NCBI GenBank assembly: GCA_013397115.1
Contig: VWZW01002461.1
Span: 71,402 to 135,401 of the forward strand
DNA from: Edolisoma coerulescens
Taxonomy: Eukaryota; Chordata; Aves; Passeriformes; Campephagidae
Length of the DNA: 64,000 nt
Direction of reading: 5' to 3'
The position numbers were made by a program, and so were the translations under genes. Of this stretch, positions 27,101 through 32,785 are shown one piece after another. Each line of letters opens with the position of its first letter. Positions within the stretch are counted from its first letter, which is position 1. The notes beneath the pieces were generated by a model. It ran no database searches. It saw only the letters and a program-made list of their open reading frames with translations, and was not told the DNA's origin.

Positions 27101-30100
27101 GCAGCCTCACAGTCCTTACCAGGGGCCACAAGAAAGCTGTGGAGGGACTTTTGACAAGGGCATGTAGTGACAGAAGAAGAGTTACTGGCTTTGAAATGAG
27201 AGTGGGTTTAGATTAGATACTAGAAACAAATTCTTTACTGTGAGGGTGGTGAGGCACTGGCACAGGTTGCTCAGAGAAGCTGTGGATGCCCCATTCCTGG
27301 AAGTTTTCAAGGTCAGGATGGATGGGGCTCTGAGCAACCTGGTCTAGTGGAAGGTGTCCCTGCCTATGGCAGCAGGGCTGGAACAAGATGATCTTTAAAG
27401 TCCCTTAATATCCTGTCTCCAGGACTGGCCCCTAGTGAATGCTTGAGAAGAGGGCAACAACAGGATAAATGTAGCAATCTTACCTTGAACGGTTTCCCAG
27501 AATCTTATGATTTGTGACTTGTTATTTCTTGAGACTTGACTGAATAGCATTCTCAGGGGCAGATGTACAAAGCAGACGACAAGCTGTGTTCGGTACAGAT
27601 CTGCTAAATAGTGGAGGCACTGACAATAACTGTATTGCTCTGTTCTTTCAGATTGGCTTGGACACCTCTTACTGGACAGTTGTCAACCAGTTCTTCATCT
27701 GGGGCAGCCTTTCTGTTTATTTTGCTATCACCTTCACCATGTACAGTGATGGCATGTACCTGATCTTCACAGCCTCCTTTCCCTTCATTGGTAAGCCTTG
27801 GGACAAATCTGGATTGCACTCAGAATGGACATACTGCAGGGCTTAAAGTTTCCAAGTATTTCTAAGTATATTTCAGAATATATTGGTTGCCTTTTCTACA
27901 AGAAATGCCACGATATTTCTGAGGGTTGCTGGGATTTATTTTGAATCCCATCCATCCAGGTGAATGTGTGCCATTTTCACTTCCTTCAGTAAGAGTGGAC
28001 ATTCCCATGCAGTCACAGGAATGATCCTTTAAATAAACCCACTGAGCTGGATGGAATGCTTTCTGCTGCTCTTCTATATTTGGCTTCCAGGTGTCCACTT
28101 TTTACAGATGTCTAGGAGCATCTTACTTGCAGAAAGATGTGTGATCTTCATAAATAAGTTAACATCTTGGCATAGGAAAGCAAAGAAGTACAACATCCAG
28201 TCAGACATGAGAAAAATGCCATGTGATTGTAGTGAGCCTTCTGCCAGGTTAAATGGCAGATTCCCAACAACAAACCAAACCAGTGGTGACCAGGTCTTTG
28301 TAGTTACTTTACGTAACAGATTTCTGAACACGTGCAAAGAATGAAGGATAAAAAAATGACTCCATCTCCTGAGACTTTGACCAGGAGCAGCATGTAAGTT
28401 TAGCAAAGTAATTTAGATGTTTTCAAAAGCTCTTTGCATCCACAGCCAATATAGATACAACATAGTTATGAGTCTACTTCTGAAGTCCCAACACTTCTAA
28501 TTTCAAGTCTCAGATTTTTGTATTAATCAGCCCTTCATTTTTGACTGACTTTTTCAGTAAAAACATGTTTTGCCTGTCTTCACTGCAACAGCAAGGGGCT
28601 TAGCCACCTTAGAAGTATCTGAGATGCAGGTCAGTTGTTACAACATATTTTTCAAGCAGATGATCACATCCACTTTGAGATGACGTTTAGAATCAAAAAA
28701 TGCTGAGTGAGAGAAGACAGAATTTCTGTTCAGTTTCCCAAGGCAGGTGGACGGTTGGACTGGATGATCTTGAAGGTCTCTTCCAACCTTGAGGATTCTA
28801 TGATGATTCTAACTCATTTGCCAGGGATATCTCATCTGCTGCTCTGTTGTTCTGACATTGGTCGAAGTAGCCATAATGCTTAGGGCTACTTAGTAAGGTC
28901 CCAGTCTGGAACCATTTTTAAGGAAAGTGTTTCTAGTCTGGACTGAGACAACTTGTTTACTTAAATTTCAGTGGAGTTGTATTACAGCAGAATTTGGCCA
29001 ACTGGAAAGAAAACATTCAGCAAATATACTGCCAACACCAGCATCATTAAGCCCTGTAATGAGGGTTTTGCAGACTGTTTGTTCTATCTTACATTCCCTC
29101 CGTTTTGGAAAAGCCAGAAGTGAGCACTTCGGTTTCAATGAAGGTGTCAGTGACATGCCACCACATGGCAGTAGTGCTGCCAATACCCCCATTAAGCCAT
29201 GCTGTCTGTGCAGATCTCCAGAGCAACACACGCTCTTCTCATAAAGGGCTGTGATTCCCATTGCCTGCTGGGCAGAGCCAGTACTCCATGTCCTTTAGGA
29301 GATGCTGCTTGGAAGCAAGAAAGGAGTATTCCTCCCTTTGCACTAGAGTCCTGGCAAAAGGTGGGAGTTCTGGGCTGCTGCTGAAGTCTCCTGAATGTTT
29401 TCATCAATCCTTTGCAGTGATTTGACTCTTCACAGAGAGAAAAGATTCATCTGACACCCTTGTCCACCTGGGCTGTTGCTGCAGTCGTGTCTGGACATTG
29501 CATTTTAATTTGCTCATCTCACACAGTGACACTGGCTTTGCTGTCCTCTCCGCAGCCTGTTGATTTCACTGTTGGAGGTGATGTCTGCCTTGTATTTTGG
29601 TCTGTTTGCCAGGTGCTCTGAAGTCACAGAGAGCAAAGGGGAATAGTGGTGGGAGGTGCTGCTTTTACTGTTTTAATCATGGGGTTTTTTCCAGGTACGG
29701 CTCGGAACACCCTCAGCCAACCAAACGTGTGGCTGGCCATCTTCCTCAGCATCACCCTCTGCGTGCTGCCGGTGGTTGGCTTTCGATTCCTGAAGGCTCA
29801 GTTAAAGCCAACTCCCAGTGACAAAGTAAGGAGACACCTTATTAAACCAGAGATCCTGCTTACCATGGCCTAGGCTCACTGTGAAGCCACATTGCACAGG
29901 CTTGGCATCACTTGGAGTGTGCGTCCCTGTCAGGTGCCAGTGCTGCCATCCGTCTGTCCCCTACTCCCCGGAGAAGGAGGATTGAATTTGGGGTTTGGCA
30001 CAGTTCAAACCATCTGCAGCTGGGACCAAGGCTGAGATTATTTAGATGTGGATTAGACTGCTCTGAGGGAGGAAAGCTGCACTATTTTTAGGTGCAGGGT

Positions 30101-31923
30101 TTAAGCGCTGTGGCTCAGTGGCAAAGGAGTGGTGTGTTCCTCCTGCCCTGACGCTGTGCAGTTTTTAGCCTGGCAGACCTCAAGCCTTCAGCCTCCACCA
30201 AGGAATATGTGTTTGCTGGGAATTTTTTTTTTATTTCAGAATTTATTTTTTGTATCCAATGGTTATATCCTCTCTCTGGTACCAGCTTCCCTCCCATCGC
30301 CGGGAATATGAAGATGAGGGCACCAGGGCAAGGAGAGGCAGGGAGTGATGGAGTGGGTAGGGAGCACACAGCTCACTGCAGCCAAGGGACCCCTCAAGAA
30401 CATCAGTGCACACAGAGCTCCTCGGGCTCGCTTCCAAACAGGAGCATTTGCTGAATGTTACTGCCACCTCGTGCTTCCTTCCTCTCCCTGCGCCGAGCTG
30501 CCGTGAATCGGTGTCAGAGCACAGTCCCAAGGGAAAGCACTGCAGCTGATGCCCTCCCTGGTCATTCTTGGGATGTCTCTGGAATTCCTCAGGTTCTCCA
30601 GGACTGTAGGAGAACATGTTAGGGGAATTTTCAGCCCCTGCAGAGAGGGGAGGTGGGTGCTAGAGAAGACTGCTGGGTAGGGAGGTCCTTGGGACACAGT
30701 CTCAGGCAGTTTGGGGGTGTAAAAATGGGCTGAGTTTACCCCAGCGGAGTAGAAGTCAAACATAGATGTGACCCAGAATCCCAGCCTCACTGCTGAGGCT
30801 GAGCATCCTTCCCTCTCTAGCACAAAATTACTTTTCTGCCTCCTCTTGGAAGTGAGTGGTCACAGGAGAGGAGTGGGTTTCCTGCTCTACGGAGTTCCCC
30901 AGCTGGCAATAAACAGGCCTGATGTTCAGAGAGGCCAAGGACCTGCCACTGCCATTGTGCCTATCAAGAACCACAGGAGTCTGGCAGCTGGGGGTTCTGT
31001 TGAGCCACAGGCTCTCAATACCAGCCTCCTGTACTAGACAGCCCCATTCTGAAAAGGTTCTTGTCAGCAGATTAACTCAGTGGCTACATGGGAGCAGAAA
31101 GCCCACTACCTGCAAATAAAGTGCAAGATTTATTTCCCACCTGCCAAGGAATACAGGAATCTCTCTATTATCCCTGTAAGCATTCAAGGCCAGGTCGCAG
31201 GGAGTGTTGATCAGCCTGATGTAGTAGCAGCAGAGTTGGAATGAGATGATCCTCAATGTCCCTTCCAACCCAAGCCACTCTATGATTCTATAATTCTATG
31301 ATGATCATCATCATAAAAAGCTTTTACGTATCAGAAACTCCCTTTAGTATTCTGTTTCCTATATTAAATATGTCAGTTCTTAAATGTTTCTTTATTTGTT
31401 TTCTGCACTTTTGACTATTGTCGAGACGACTTTCACATTTTTGGTGATTTGACTGAAGGTCCTTCAGTAATACCCCAACCATGGCATTTCAGAGCTGTGG
31501 GGAATACATGGAAATCATCCTCTCCCATGACTTACAGATGATGCTCCCATTAACACCTTTTAGAATAGAATAGAAGATGCCCTTTCCTCATTTTTGTCCT
31601 CGGATCCCTGCTTTTCCTTTCCCTTTCTCTGCTCCTCTTCCACTGTGCTTGTGAATAATGATGCACTTTCCACTTTCCCCACCTTATTTTCTGATTTCCA
31701 GGTGCTGCTGAAGATCAAAGAAGCCAAAAAGCGGCCCCCTCCACCCTCACCCAAGCGACGCCTGCGCCGGACCAGCACCCGCCGCTCTGGCTACGCCTTC
31801 TCTCATCAGCACGGCTTCGGAGCACTCATCATGTCTGGGAGGAACATGCGGCCAAAGTCACCTTTTGCCACAACAGGAACATTTTCACCAAATAGTGACA
31901 AATACAAACACAAAGGATTGTAA
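19..31923 (+). CDS. ATP8B-subfamily P4-ATPase (phospholipid flippase), 3' part, 19 exons
   Basis: P4-ATPases use ATP to move phospholipids from the outer to the inner leaflet, usually with a CDC50/TMEM30 partner; this role is inferred from family. Nineteen exons (19-177, 900-988, 5917-6113, 7234-7442, 9479-9522, 11047-11212, 12004-12192, 12965-13080, 14472-14636, 16200-16311, 17348-17453, 18274-18421, 21753-21936, 23467-23690, 25038-25121, 26065-26310, 27652-27790, 29695-29825, 31702-31923) join without a frame break into 976 residues. Visible-residue landmarks: PISL 143, DKTGT 196, KGAD 364, TGDK 478, GDGAND 618, GYAFSHQ 933. Roughly the first 200 residues, including the actuator DGET motif, lie upstream. 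From memory it resembles ATP8B2 and ATP8B4 most, but differs throughout and has its own C-terminal tail. An ATP8B5-type paralogue is plausible; I do not assign a symbol. No frameshift or missing catalytic residue is seen. Confidence 0.95.
178..899 (+). other. Intron between exons a and b
   Basis: AT-rich intron with GTAGGT donor and CATCTCCAG acceptor. I see no repeat, exon or RNA gene inside it. Confidence 0.85.
900..988 (+). CDS. P4-ATPase exon b: stalk into TM3
   Basis: Short exon between CATCTCCAG and GTAAGT. It encodes PDTKLMQNSGKTTFKRTSID and then RLMNVLVLV (visible residues 54-83). The TKLMQNSG...FKRTSIDRLMN block links the actuator domain to TM3 in ATP8B2/ATP8B4-type proteins. It completes a split Gly codon from exon a and ends on a codon boundary. 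Confidence 0.95.
989..5916 (+). other. Large intron between exons b and c
   Basis: A 4.9-kb intron, the largest in the window part of this gene. It holds only one short antisense CR1 scrap (about 3775-3815) beside an ambiguous base at 3813. It ends in a long T/TTTG-rich pyrimidine tract (about 5855-5916) before the acceptor. The short open frames in it have no recognisable domain. Confidence 0.85.
3775..3815 (-). mobile_element. CR1 LINE 3'-end fragment, antisense
   Basis: AGAATCACAGAGCGGTTTGA followed by GTTGGAAGGGACCTTA is the reverse complement of the CR1 3' terminus, with its ATTCT-type tail. The rest of the element is absent or decayed, and one base is undetermined at 3813. Confidence 0.7.
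5917..6113 (+). CDS. P4-ATPase exon c: TM3, luminal loop, TM4 with PISL
   Basis: The exon runs from TTTTTCAG to CAG|GTACGT and encodes visible residues 84-149. It opens with hydrophobic TM3 (IFAFLALMCLILAIGNGIWE), has a luminal loop with WAEGVSSAPYSGF, and ends in TM4 with VVPISLYV. PISL (6094-6105) replaces the PEGL of cation pumps and is the P4-ATPase signature in the lipid pathway. The last two bases form a Ser codon with exon d. Confidence 0.96.
6114..7233 (+). other. Intron between exons c and d
   Basis: A 1.1-kb intron bounded by GTACGT and TTTCATCAG. I see no interspersed repeat or additional exon. Confidence 0.85.
7234..7442 (+). CDS. P4-ATPase exon d: catalytic phosphorylation site DKTGT
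   Basis: This exon encodes visible residues 149-219, from the TM4 end (SVEIIRLGNSFYIDWD) to the start of the P domain. ARTTTLNEELGQIEYIFSDK leads into DKTGTLTQN. Asp at 7373-7375 is the residue phosphorylated by ATP in all P-type ATPases. MYYPMNDTPAQ in the N-terminal half is typical of ATP8B proteins. The donor is G|GTATGT and the exon ends one base into a Gly codon. Confidence 0.97.
7443..9478 (+). other. Intron between exons d and e
   Basis: A 2-kb intron, moderately AT-rich, ending in TTGCTTGCAG. No transposable element or other gene is recognised in it. Confidence 0.85.
9479..9522 (+). CDS. P4-ATPase micro-exon e: P-to-N domain linker
   Basis: A 44-base exon flanked by TTGCTTGCAG and GTAAGT. 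It completes a Gly codon and encodes DVYDMSGQRIEINE (visible residues 219-233). ATP8B2 has a related DVFDVLGHKAE segment in the same place. It is too short to be found by ORF length alone; phase continuity on both sides supports it. Confidence 0.93.
9523..11046 (+). other. Intron between exons e and f
   Basis: A 1.5-kb intron from GTAAGT to TTTTTTTCAG. The middle is fairly GC-rich and open in several frames, but no frame shows a domain or is flanked by a matched splice pair. Confidence 0.8.
11047..11212 (+). CDS. P4-ATPase exon f: start of nucleotide-binding domain
   Basis: Encodes visible residues 234-289: VDFSYNPLADPKFAFYDHSL, then HRFFRLLSLCHTVMPEEKKE. The FRLLSLCHTVM block is highly conserved in ATP8B proteins, where it precedes the QSPDEGAL segment. 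The donor is G|GTGAGG, one base into a Gly codon shared with exon g. Confidence 0.95.
11213..12003 (+). other. Intron between exons f and g
   Basis: A 0.8-kb intron with GTGAGG donor and TTGCATGTCAG acceptor. Nothing else is recognised. Confidence 0.85.
12004..12192 (+). CDS. P4-ATPase exon g: N-domain, SPDEGALV and RKRMSVI
   Basis: Encodes visible residues 289-352. NLVYQAQSPDEGALVTAARN is the P4 nucleotide-binding segment, and LLAILDFNNVRKRMSVIV carries the conserved RKRMSV motif of the N domain. Joining to exon f makes the Gly codon, and to exon h the Val codon. Confidence 0.96.
12193..12964 (+). other. Intron between exons g and h
   Basis: A 0.8-kb intron from GTATGT to CTTCCTCACAG. No repeat or further exon is recognised. 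Confidence 0.85.
12965..13080 (+). CDS. P4-ATPase exon h: N-domain KGAD motif
   Basis: Encodes visible residues 352-390: RSPEGDLTLYCKGADTILYE, then HPSCNSLKEETTEHLN. KGAD (13000-13011) contains the Lys of the ATP pocket conserved across P-type ATPases. The donor is AAT|GTAAGT on a codon boundary. Confidence 0.96.
13296..13858 (+). mobile_element. CR1 LINE 3' fragment, sense orientation
   Basis: A roughly 560-bp 5'-truncated CR1 in the intron between exons h and i. Diagnostic stretches include GTGAGACCTCACCTGGAACA, TTCAGCCTGGAGAAGAGAAG, TTCTTTACTGTGAGGG, and a terminal GGTCTCTGCCAACCCAAGAC before ATTCTATGATTCTGTA. The opposite strand is open for 193 codons by chance and is not a gene. The only other feature of this intron is its splice sites. 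Confidence 0.93.
14472..14636 (+). CDS. P4-ATPase exon i: N-domain end
   Basis: Encodes visible residues 391-445: EFAGEGLRTLVVAYKSLEED, then a charged helix ending LSELYEEIEKDLM. The acceptor is TGTCTTGCAG. The donor is a non-consensus ATG|GTTGGT; homology (DLM followed by LLGATA) fixes the junction. Reading through would hit a stop at about 14700. Confidence 0.93.
14637..16199 (+). other. Intron between exons i and j (weak splice sites)
   Basis: A 1.56-kb intron with weak GTTGGT donor and TTCTGTTAAG acceptor. A better-looking ACCAG at 16179-16180 would give an in-frame TAA within 18 bases, so it cannot be the coding acceptor. No repeat is recognised. Confidence 0.85.
16200..16311 (+). CDS. 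P4-ATPase exon j: P-domain TGDK motif
   Basis: Encodes visible residues 446-483: LLGATAIEDKLQDGVPQTIE, then LAKANIKIWVLTGDKQ. TGDK (16296-16307) is the P-domain motif near the phosphorylation site. The exon ends with one base of the Glu codon of GDKQETA, at G|GTAAAG. Confidence 0.96.
16312..17347 (+). other. Intron between exons j and k
   Basis: A 1-kb AT-rich intron from GTAAAG to ATCTTTCCCAG. Nothing further is recognised. Confidence 0.85.
17348..17453 (+). CDS. P4-ATPase exon k: P domain after TGDK
   Basis: Encodes visible residues 483-518: ETAMNIGYSCNLLSDDMEDV, then FIIEGSTSDDVLNELR. NIGY(S/A)C is the conserved P4 segment after TGDKQETA. It ends two bases into an Arg codon at AG|GTAAAC. 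Confidence 0.95.
17454..18273 (+). other. Intron between exons k and l
   Basis: A 0.8-kb intron ending in an uninterrupted T tract and TTTAG acceptor. No repeat or extra exon is recognised. Confidence 0.85.
18274..18421 (+). CDS. P4-ATPase exon l: variable P-domain insert, GHSL
   Basis: Encodes visible residues 518-567: RNARKKMKPDSFLDSDEINI, a Lys/Gln-rich stretch, then GVYGLVITGHSL. This is the least conserved segment of ATP8B proteins. YGLVITGHSL corresponds to YALVINGHSL of ATP8B2. The donor is CTG|GTAAGG on a codon boundary. Confidence 0.93.
18422..21000 (+). other. Intron between exons l and m, part before the minisatellite
   Basis: This 2.6-kb stretch is AT-rich at first. About 19030-19300 looks faintly like a very old CR1 (TCTGAGCCTGGAGAA, an AACGGAATTAAACTG stretch), but too decayed to assert. 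The remainder shows nothing I recognise before the tandem array at 21001. Confidence 0.6.
21001..21555 (+). repeat. 17-bp minisatellite with 119-bp higher-order period
   Basis: About 32 tandem copies of a 17-bp unit, mainly GTGCATACCCAGATGTG, with variants GTGCATACCCAGCTGTG/T, GTGGATATCTAGCTGTG and GTAGATATCCAGCTGTT. Seven successive variants form a 119-bp block starting at 21188 and repeating at 21307, with a third copy beginning at 21426. An N run (21493-21517) interrupts the array, so its true length is unknown. It lies in an intron and ends about 200 bp before exon m. Because 17 is not a multiple of 3 and the unit lacks stops, several frames stay open; these are not genes. Confidence 0.97.
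21493..21517. other. Assembly gap (25 N) in the minisatellite
   Basis: A run of 25 undetermined bases inside the tandem array. Placement in a repeat suggests a collapsed or unspanned array rather than a measured 25-base gap. Confidence 0.95.
21753..21936 (+). CDS. P4-ATPase exon m: P-domain GDGAND motif
   Basis: Encodes visible residues 568-629: AYALEGNLELELVRTACMCK, VVICCRVTPLQKAQVVELVK, then AVTLAIGDGANDVSMIK. GDGAND (21903-21920) coordinates Mg2+ in the P domain. The segment is the best conserved of the gene. The donor is AAA A|GTGAGT, one base into a Thr codon. Confidence 0.97.
21937..23466 (+). other. Intron between exons m and n
   Basis: A 1.5-kb AT-rich intron containing one CR1 3' tail (about 22215-22275). 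The rest shows no recognised element. Confidence 0.85.
22215..22275 (+). mobile_element. CR1 LINE 3'-terminal fragment, sense
   Basis: GGTTGGTCTCGATGATCTTA followed by GGGTCTTTTCCAACCTAAAT and GACTATGATTCTATG matches the CR1 3' end with its ATTCTATG tail. Only the last 60 or so bases are present. Confidence 0.88.
23467..23690 (+). CDS. P4-ATPase exon n: P-domain end and TM5
   Basis: Encodes visible residues 629-703. TAHIGVGISGQEGMQAVLSS closes the P domain; the segment [20 protein letters not shown] enters the membrane; and KYFFYKNFAFTLVHFWYGFF is TM5. The FFYKN Lys in TM5 is conserved in flippases and important for lipid-dependent dephosphorylation. Where ATP8B2 has FLCYFFYKN, this protein has FLKYFFYKN. 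It ends on a codon boundary at CAG|GTAGGT. Confidence 0.96.
23716..24142 (+). mobile_element. CR1 LINE fragment, sense, next to exon n donor
   Basis: Begins with AGGGCCATGGAGATGGTCAG and CACCTCTCCTGTGAAGACAG, continues through the truncated CR1 3' region (GTTGCCCAGAGAGGTGG, GAGCAACCTGACCTAGTTGA) and ends near CCATTCTATGAGTCT. It starts only about 25 bases after the exon n splice donor. Confidence 0.9.
24325..24520 (-). mobile_element. CR1 LINE 3' fragment, antisense
   Basis: TAGAATTGTATAATCATTAA then GGTTGGAAAAGACCTCTAAG and ATCATCGAGTCCAACCATGA is the reverse complement of a CR1 3' end. The CCAACACTGCC...CCATGTCCCCCAGTGCCAC block is typical of a different CR1 subfamily from the neighbouring sense copy at 23716. 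Confidence 0.92.
24521..25037 (+). other. End of intron between exons n and o
   Basis: Non-repetitive intron sequence finishing in a long T tract and TTTCCAG. No exon or RNA gene is recognised. Confidence 0.8.
25038..25121 (+). CDS. P4-ATPase exon o: TM6
   Basis: An 84-base exon between TTTTTCCAG and CAG|GTACTG, codon-aligned at both ends. It encodes TVYDEWFITLYNLVYTSLPV then LGMSLFDQ (visible residues 704-731). The YN(I/L)VYTSLPVL segment is TM6 of P4-ATPases. Confidence 0.96.
25122..26064 (+). other. Intron between exons o and p
   Basis: A 0.9-kb intron from GTACTG to CTGCTTTCAG with a homopolymer T run near 25838-25853. Nothing else is recognised. Confidence 0.85.
26065..26310 (+). CDS. 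P4-ATPase exon p: TM6-TM7 loop, TM7, TM8
   Basis: Encodes visible residues 732-813. DVDDRWSMLFPQLYVPGQQN is the conserved cytosolic loop (PQLY.PGQ.N). GIYSSLILFFIPYGAMYN is TM7, and ADYQSFALMAQTCLLIVVSV is the start of TM8. Both ends are codon-aligned (TTTCAG; CAG|GTAAGG). Confidence 0.96.
26938..27405 (+). mobile_element. CR1 LINE 3' fragment, sense
   Basis: A CR1 copy of about 470 bp in the intron between exons p and q. It runs from GTGCAGCTCTGGGGCCCCCA through TTCAGCCTGGAGAAGAGGAG, TTCTTTACTGTGAGGGTGGT and GAGCAACCTGGTCTAGTGGA to GATGATCTTTAAAGTCCCTT. The terminal ATTCT repeats seem lost. The rest of this intron (26311-27651) shows nothing else. Confidence 0.93.
27652..27790 (+). CDS. P4-ATPase exon q: TM8 end and TM9
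   Basis: Encodes visible residues 814-860. IGLDTSYWTVVNQFFIWGSL then SVYFAITFTMYS is the TM8 end and TM9, with MYLIFTASFPFIG in the loop before TM10. LDT.YWT and FIWGS are invariant in ATP8B proteins. It ends one base into a Gly codon at G|GTAAGC. Confidence 0.96.
27791..29694 (+). other. Intron between exons q and r
   Basis: A 1.9-kb intron with a CR1 tail at about 28752-28815. The rest has no recognised repeat or exon. Confidence 0.85.
28752..28815 (+). mobile_element. CR1 LINE 3'-terminal fragment, sense
   Basis: GGTTGGACTGGATGATCTTG, AAGGTCTCTTCCAACCTTGA, then GGATTCTATGATGATTCT: the canonical CR1 3' end with its short tail repeats. Confidence 0.9.
29695..29825 (+). CDS. P4-ATPase exon r: TM10
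   Basis: Encodes visible residues 860-903: TARNTLSQPNVWLAIFLSIT then LCVLPVVGFRFLKAQLKPTP. This is TM10 and the beginning of the cytosolic tail. The ATP8B2 counterpart reads CIMPVVAFRFL. The donor is AAA|GTAAGG on a codon boundary. Confidence 0.95.
29826..31701 (+). other. Last intron, between exons r and s
   Basis: A 1.9-kb intron ending in CTGATTTCCAG. It contains one CR1 tail (about 31178-31302) and nothing else recognised. Confidence 0.85.
31178..31302 (+). mobile_element. CR1 LINE 3'-terminal fragment, sense
   Basis: CATTCAAGGCCAGGTCGCAG, an internally shortened middle, then GATGATCCTCAATGTCCCTT, CCAACCCAAG and three ATTCTATG-type units before a TGATCATCATCAT stretch. It is a decayed but clear CR1 3' end. 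Confidence 0.88.
31702..31923 (+). CDS. P4-ATPase last coding exon s: C-terminal tail, stop
   Basis: Encodes visible residues 904-976 and stop TAA (31921-31923). The tail is basic (KEAKKRPPPPSPKRRLRRTS), followed by TRRSGYAFSHQHGFGALIMS and GRNMRPK. GYAFSHQ (31789-31809) matches the short C-terminal motif that autoinhibits several P4-ATPases. The Ser in RRS just before it corresponds to a position whose phosphorylation relieves inhibition in ATP8B1. The final roughly 25 residues match no ATP8B tail I recall, and the protein ends shortly after the motif. Confidence 0.95.
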   Translation: MLLKIKEAKKRPPPPSPKRRLRRTSTRRSGYAFSHQHGFGALIMSGRNMRPKSPFATTGTFSPNSDKYKHKGL

Positions 31924-32785
31924 CAGAAAAAAAAAAGAGAAGGGGAAAAAAAAAAAAAAGACACTCCCCTATCCCCCTTAAAAATTAGCAAAGCAAACCA
32001 AAGTAAAGGGCTGTCAGGAGAGGACGCTGTGCTCCCTGCAAGGCTCCAAGCTGGTGGCTGCCCAGAGCTCTGCCCTCTGGGCTGCCAAATCAAGGACTTG
32101 GGGCTTTCCTTTTACCCACGTGCACCCTCTGGTTCCAGTTTCTTTTCCAAAGATGTGTGCCGCTGCTGGGGAAGGTGGGCAGGGTGAGCTGGAGCATGGA
32201 GTTGTATGGTATCCCAGAGGGGCTCCCTGGCACAAGAGAGAATGTGCTGTGGGAGGCATCTCTGCTCCCTGAGATTGTTCATAACACTATTTTTTTTTTC
32301 TCCCTCTATCTACATACCTCAGAGCAAAGAGAATTCCAGTCTGAGGAAAAGGTTGAATTGGCAATGTCTTTCTCAGTCATGTGCCTTTATTTTTCTTCAT
32401 GAATCCACTCTGGACCGTATTACTGGGGTGACAGTATTGACCCCAGCTGTGCCTTAGGTCCAGCCACACAACCCACAAATCCATAACCTTTGTAACATGT
32501 GTGATTTCGTAGCCTTTTGACTGTAATCCACTTTCTCAAGAGATGGCCAGTACCCAAACACCACTCTCTTCCCACATCTCCCATCAGGAAGTGCTGCAAG
32601 CTCAGAGAAACCCTTAGTTGGTCAAGGGACCAGGAGCTGACACTCATCAGCCTGCCCTGTTTTATCTGCGTTGCAAATCTGCTCTTGTAAAGGATTTTTG
32701 TCCTCAGAGCCCTCTCAAGTTTTTTAACTGGGCACCAGCCATTTTATTGAGACTTAAAATAAAAGAGCAGAGGTGCTCAGACTTC
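31924..32785 (+). other. Probable 3' untranslated region of the flippase gene
   Basis: Begins with two A-rich runs (31926-31960) and reaches a polyadenylation signal AATAAA at 32758-32763, followed by a GTGCTC-containing stretch. The end near 32785 is inferred. Further AATAAA hexamers at 34341-34346 and 34475-34480 could extend the transcript almost to the CpG island. Confidence 0.6.
32758..32763 (+). terminator. Candidate polyadenylation signal AATAAA
   Basis: The first canonical AATAAA after the stop codon, about 835 bases downstream. Use is inferred only. Confidence 0.55.
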
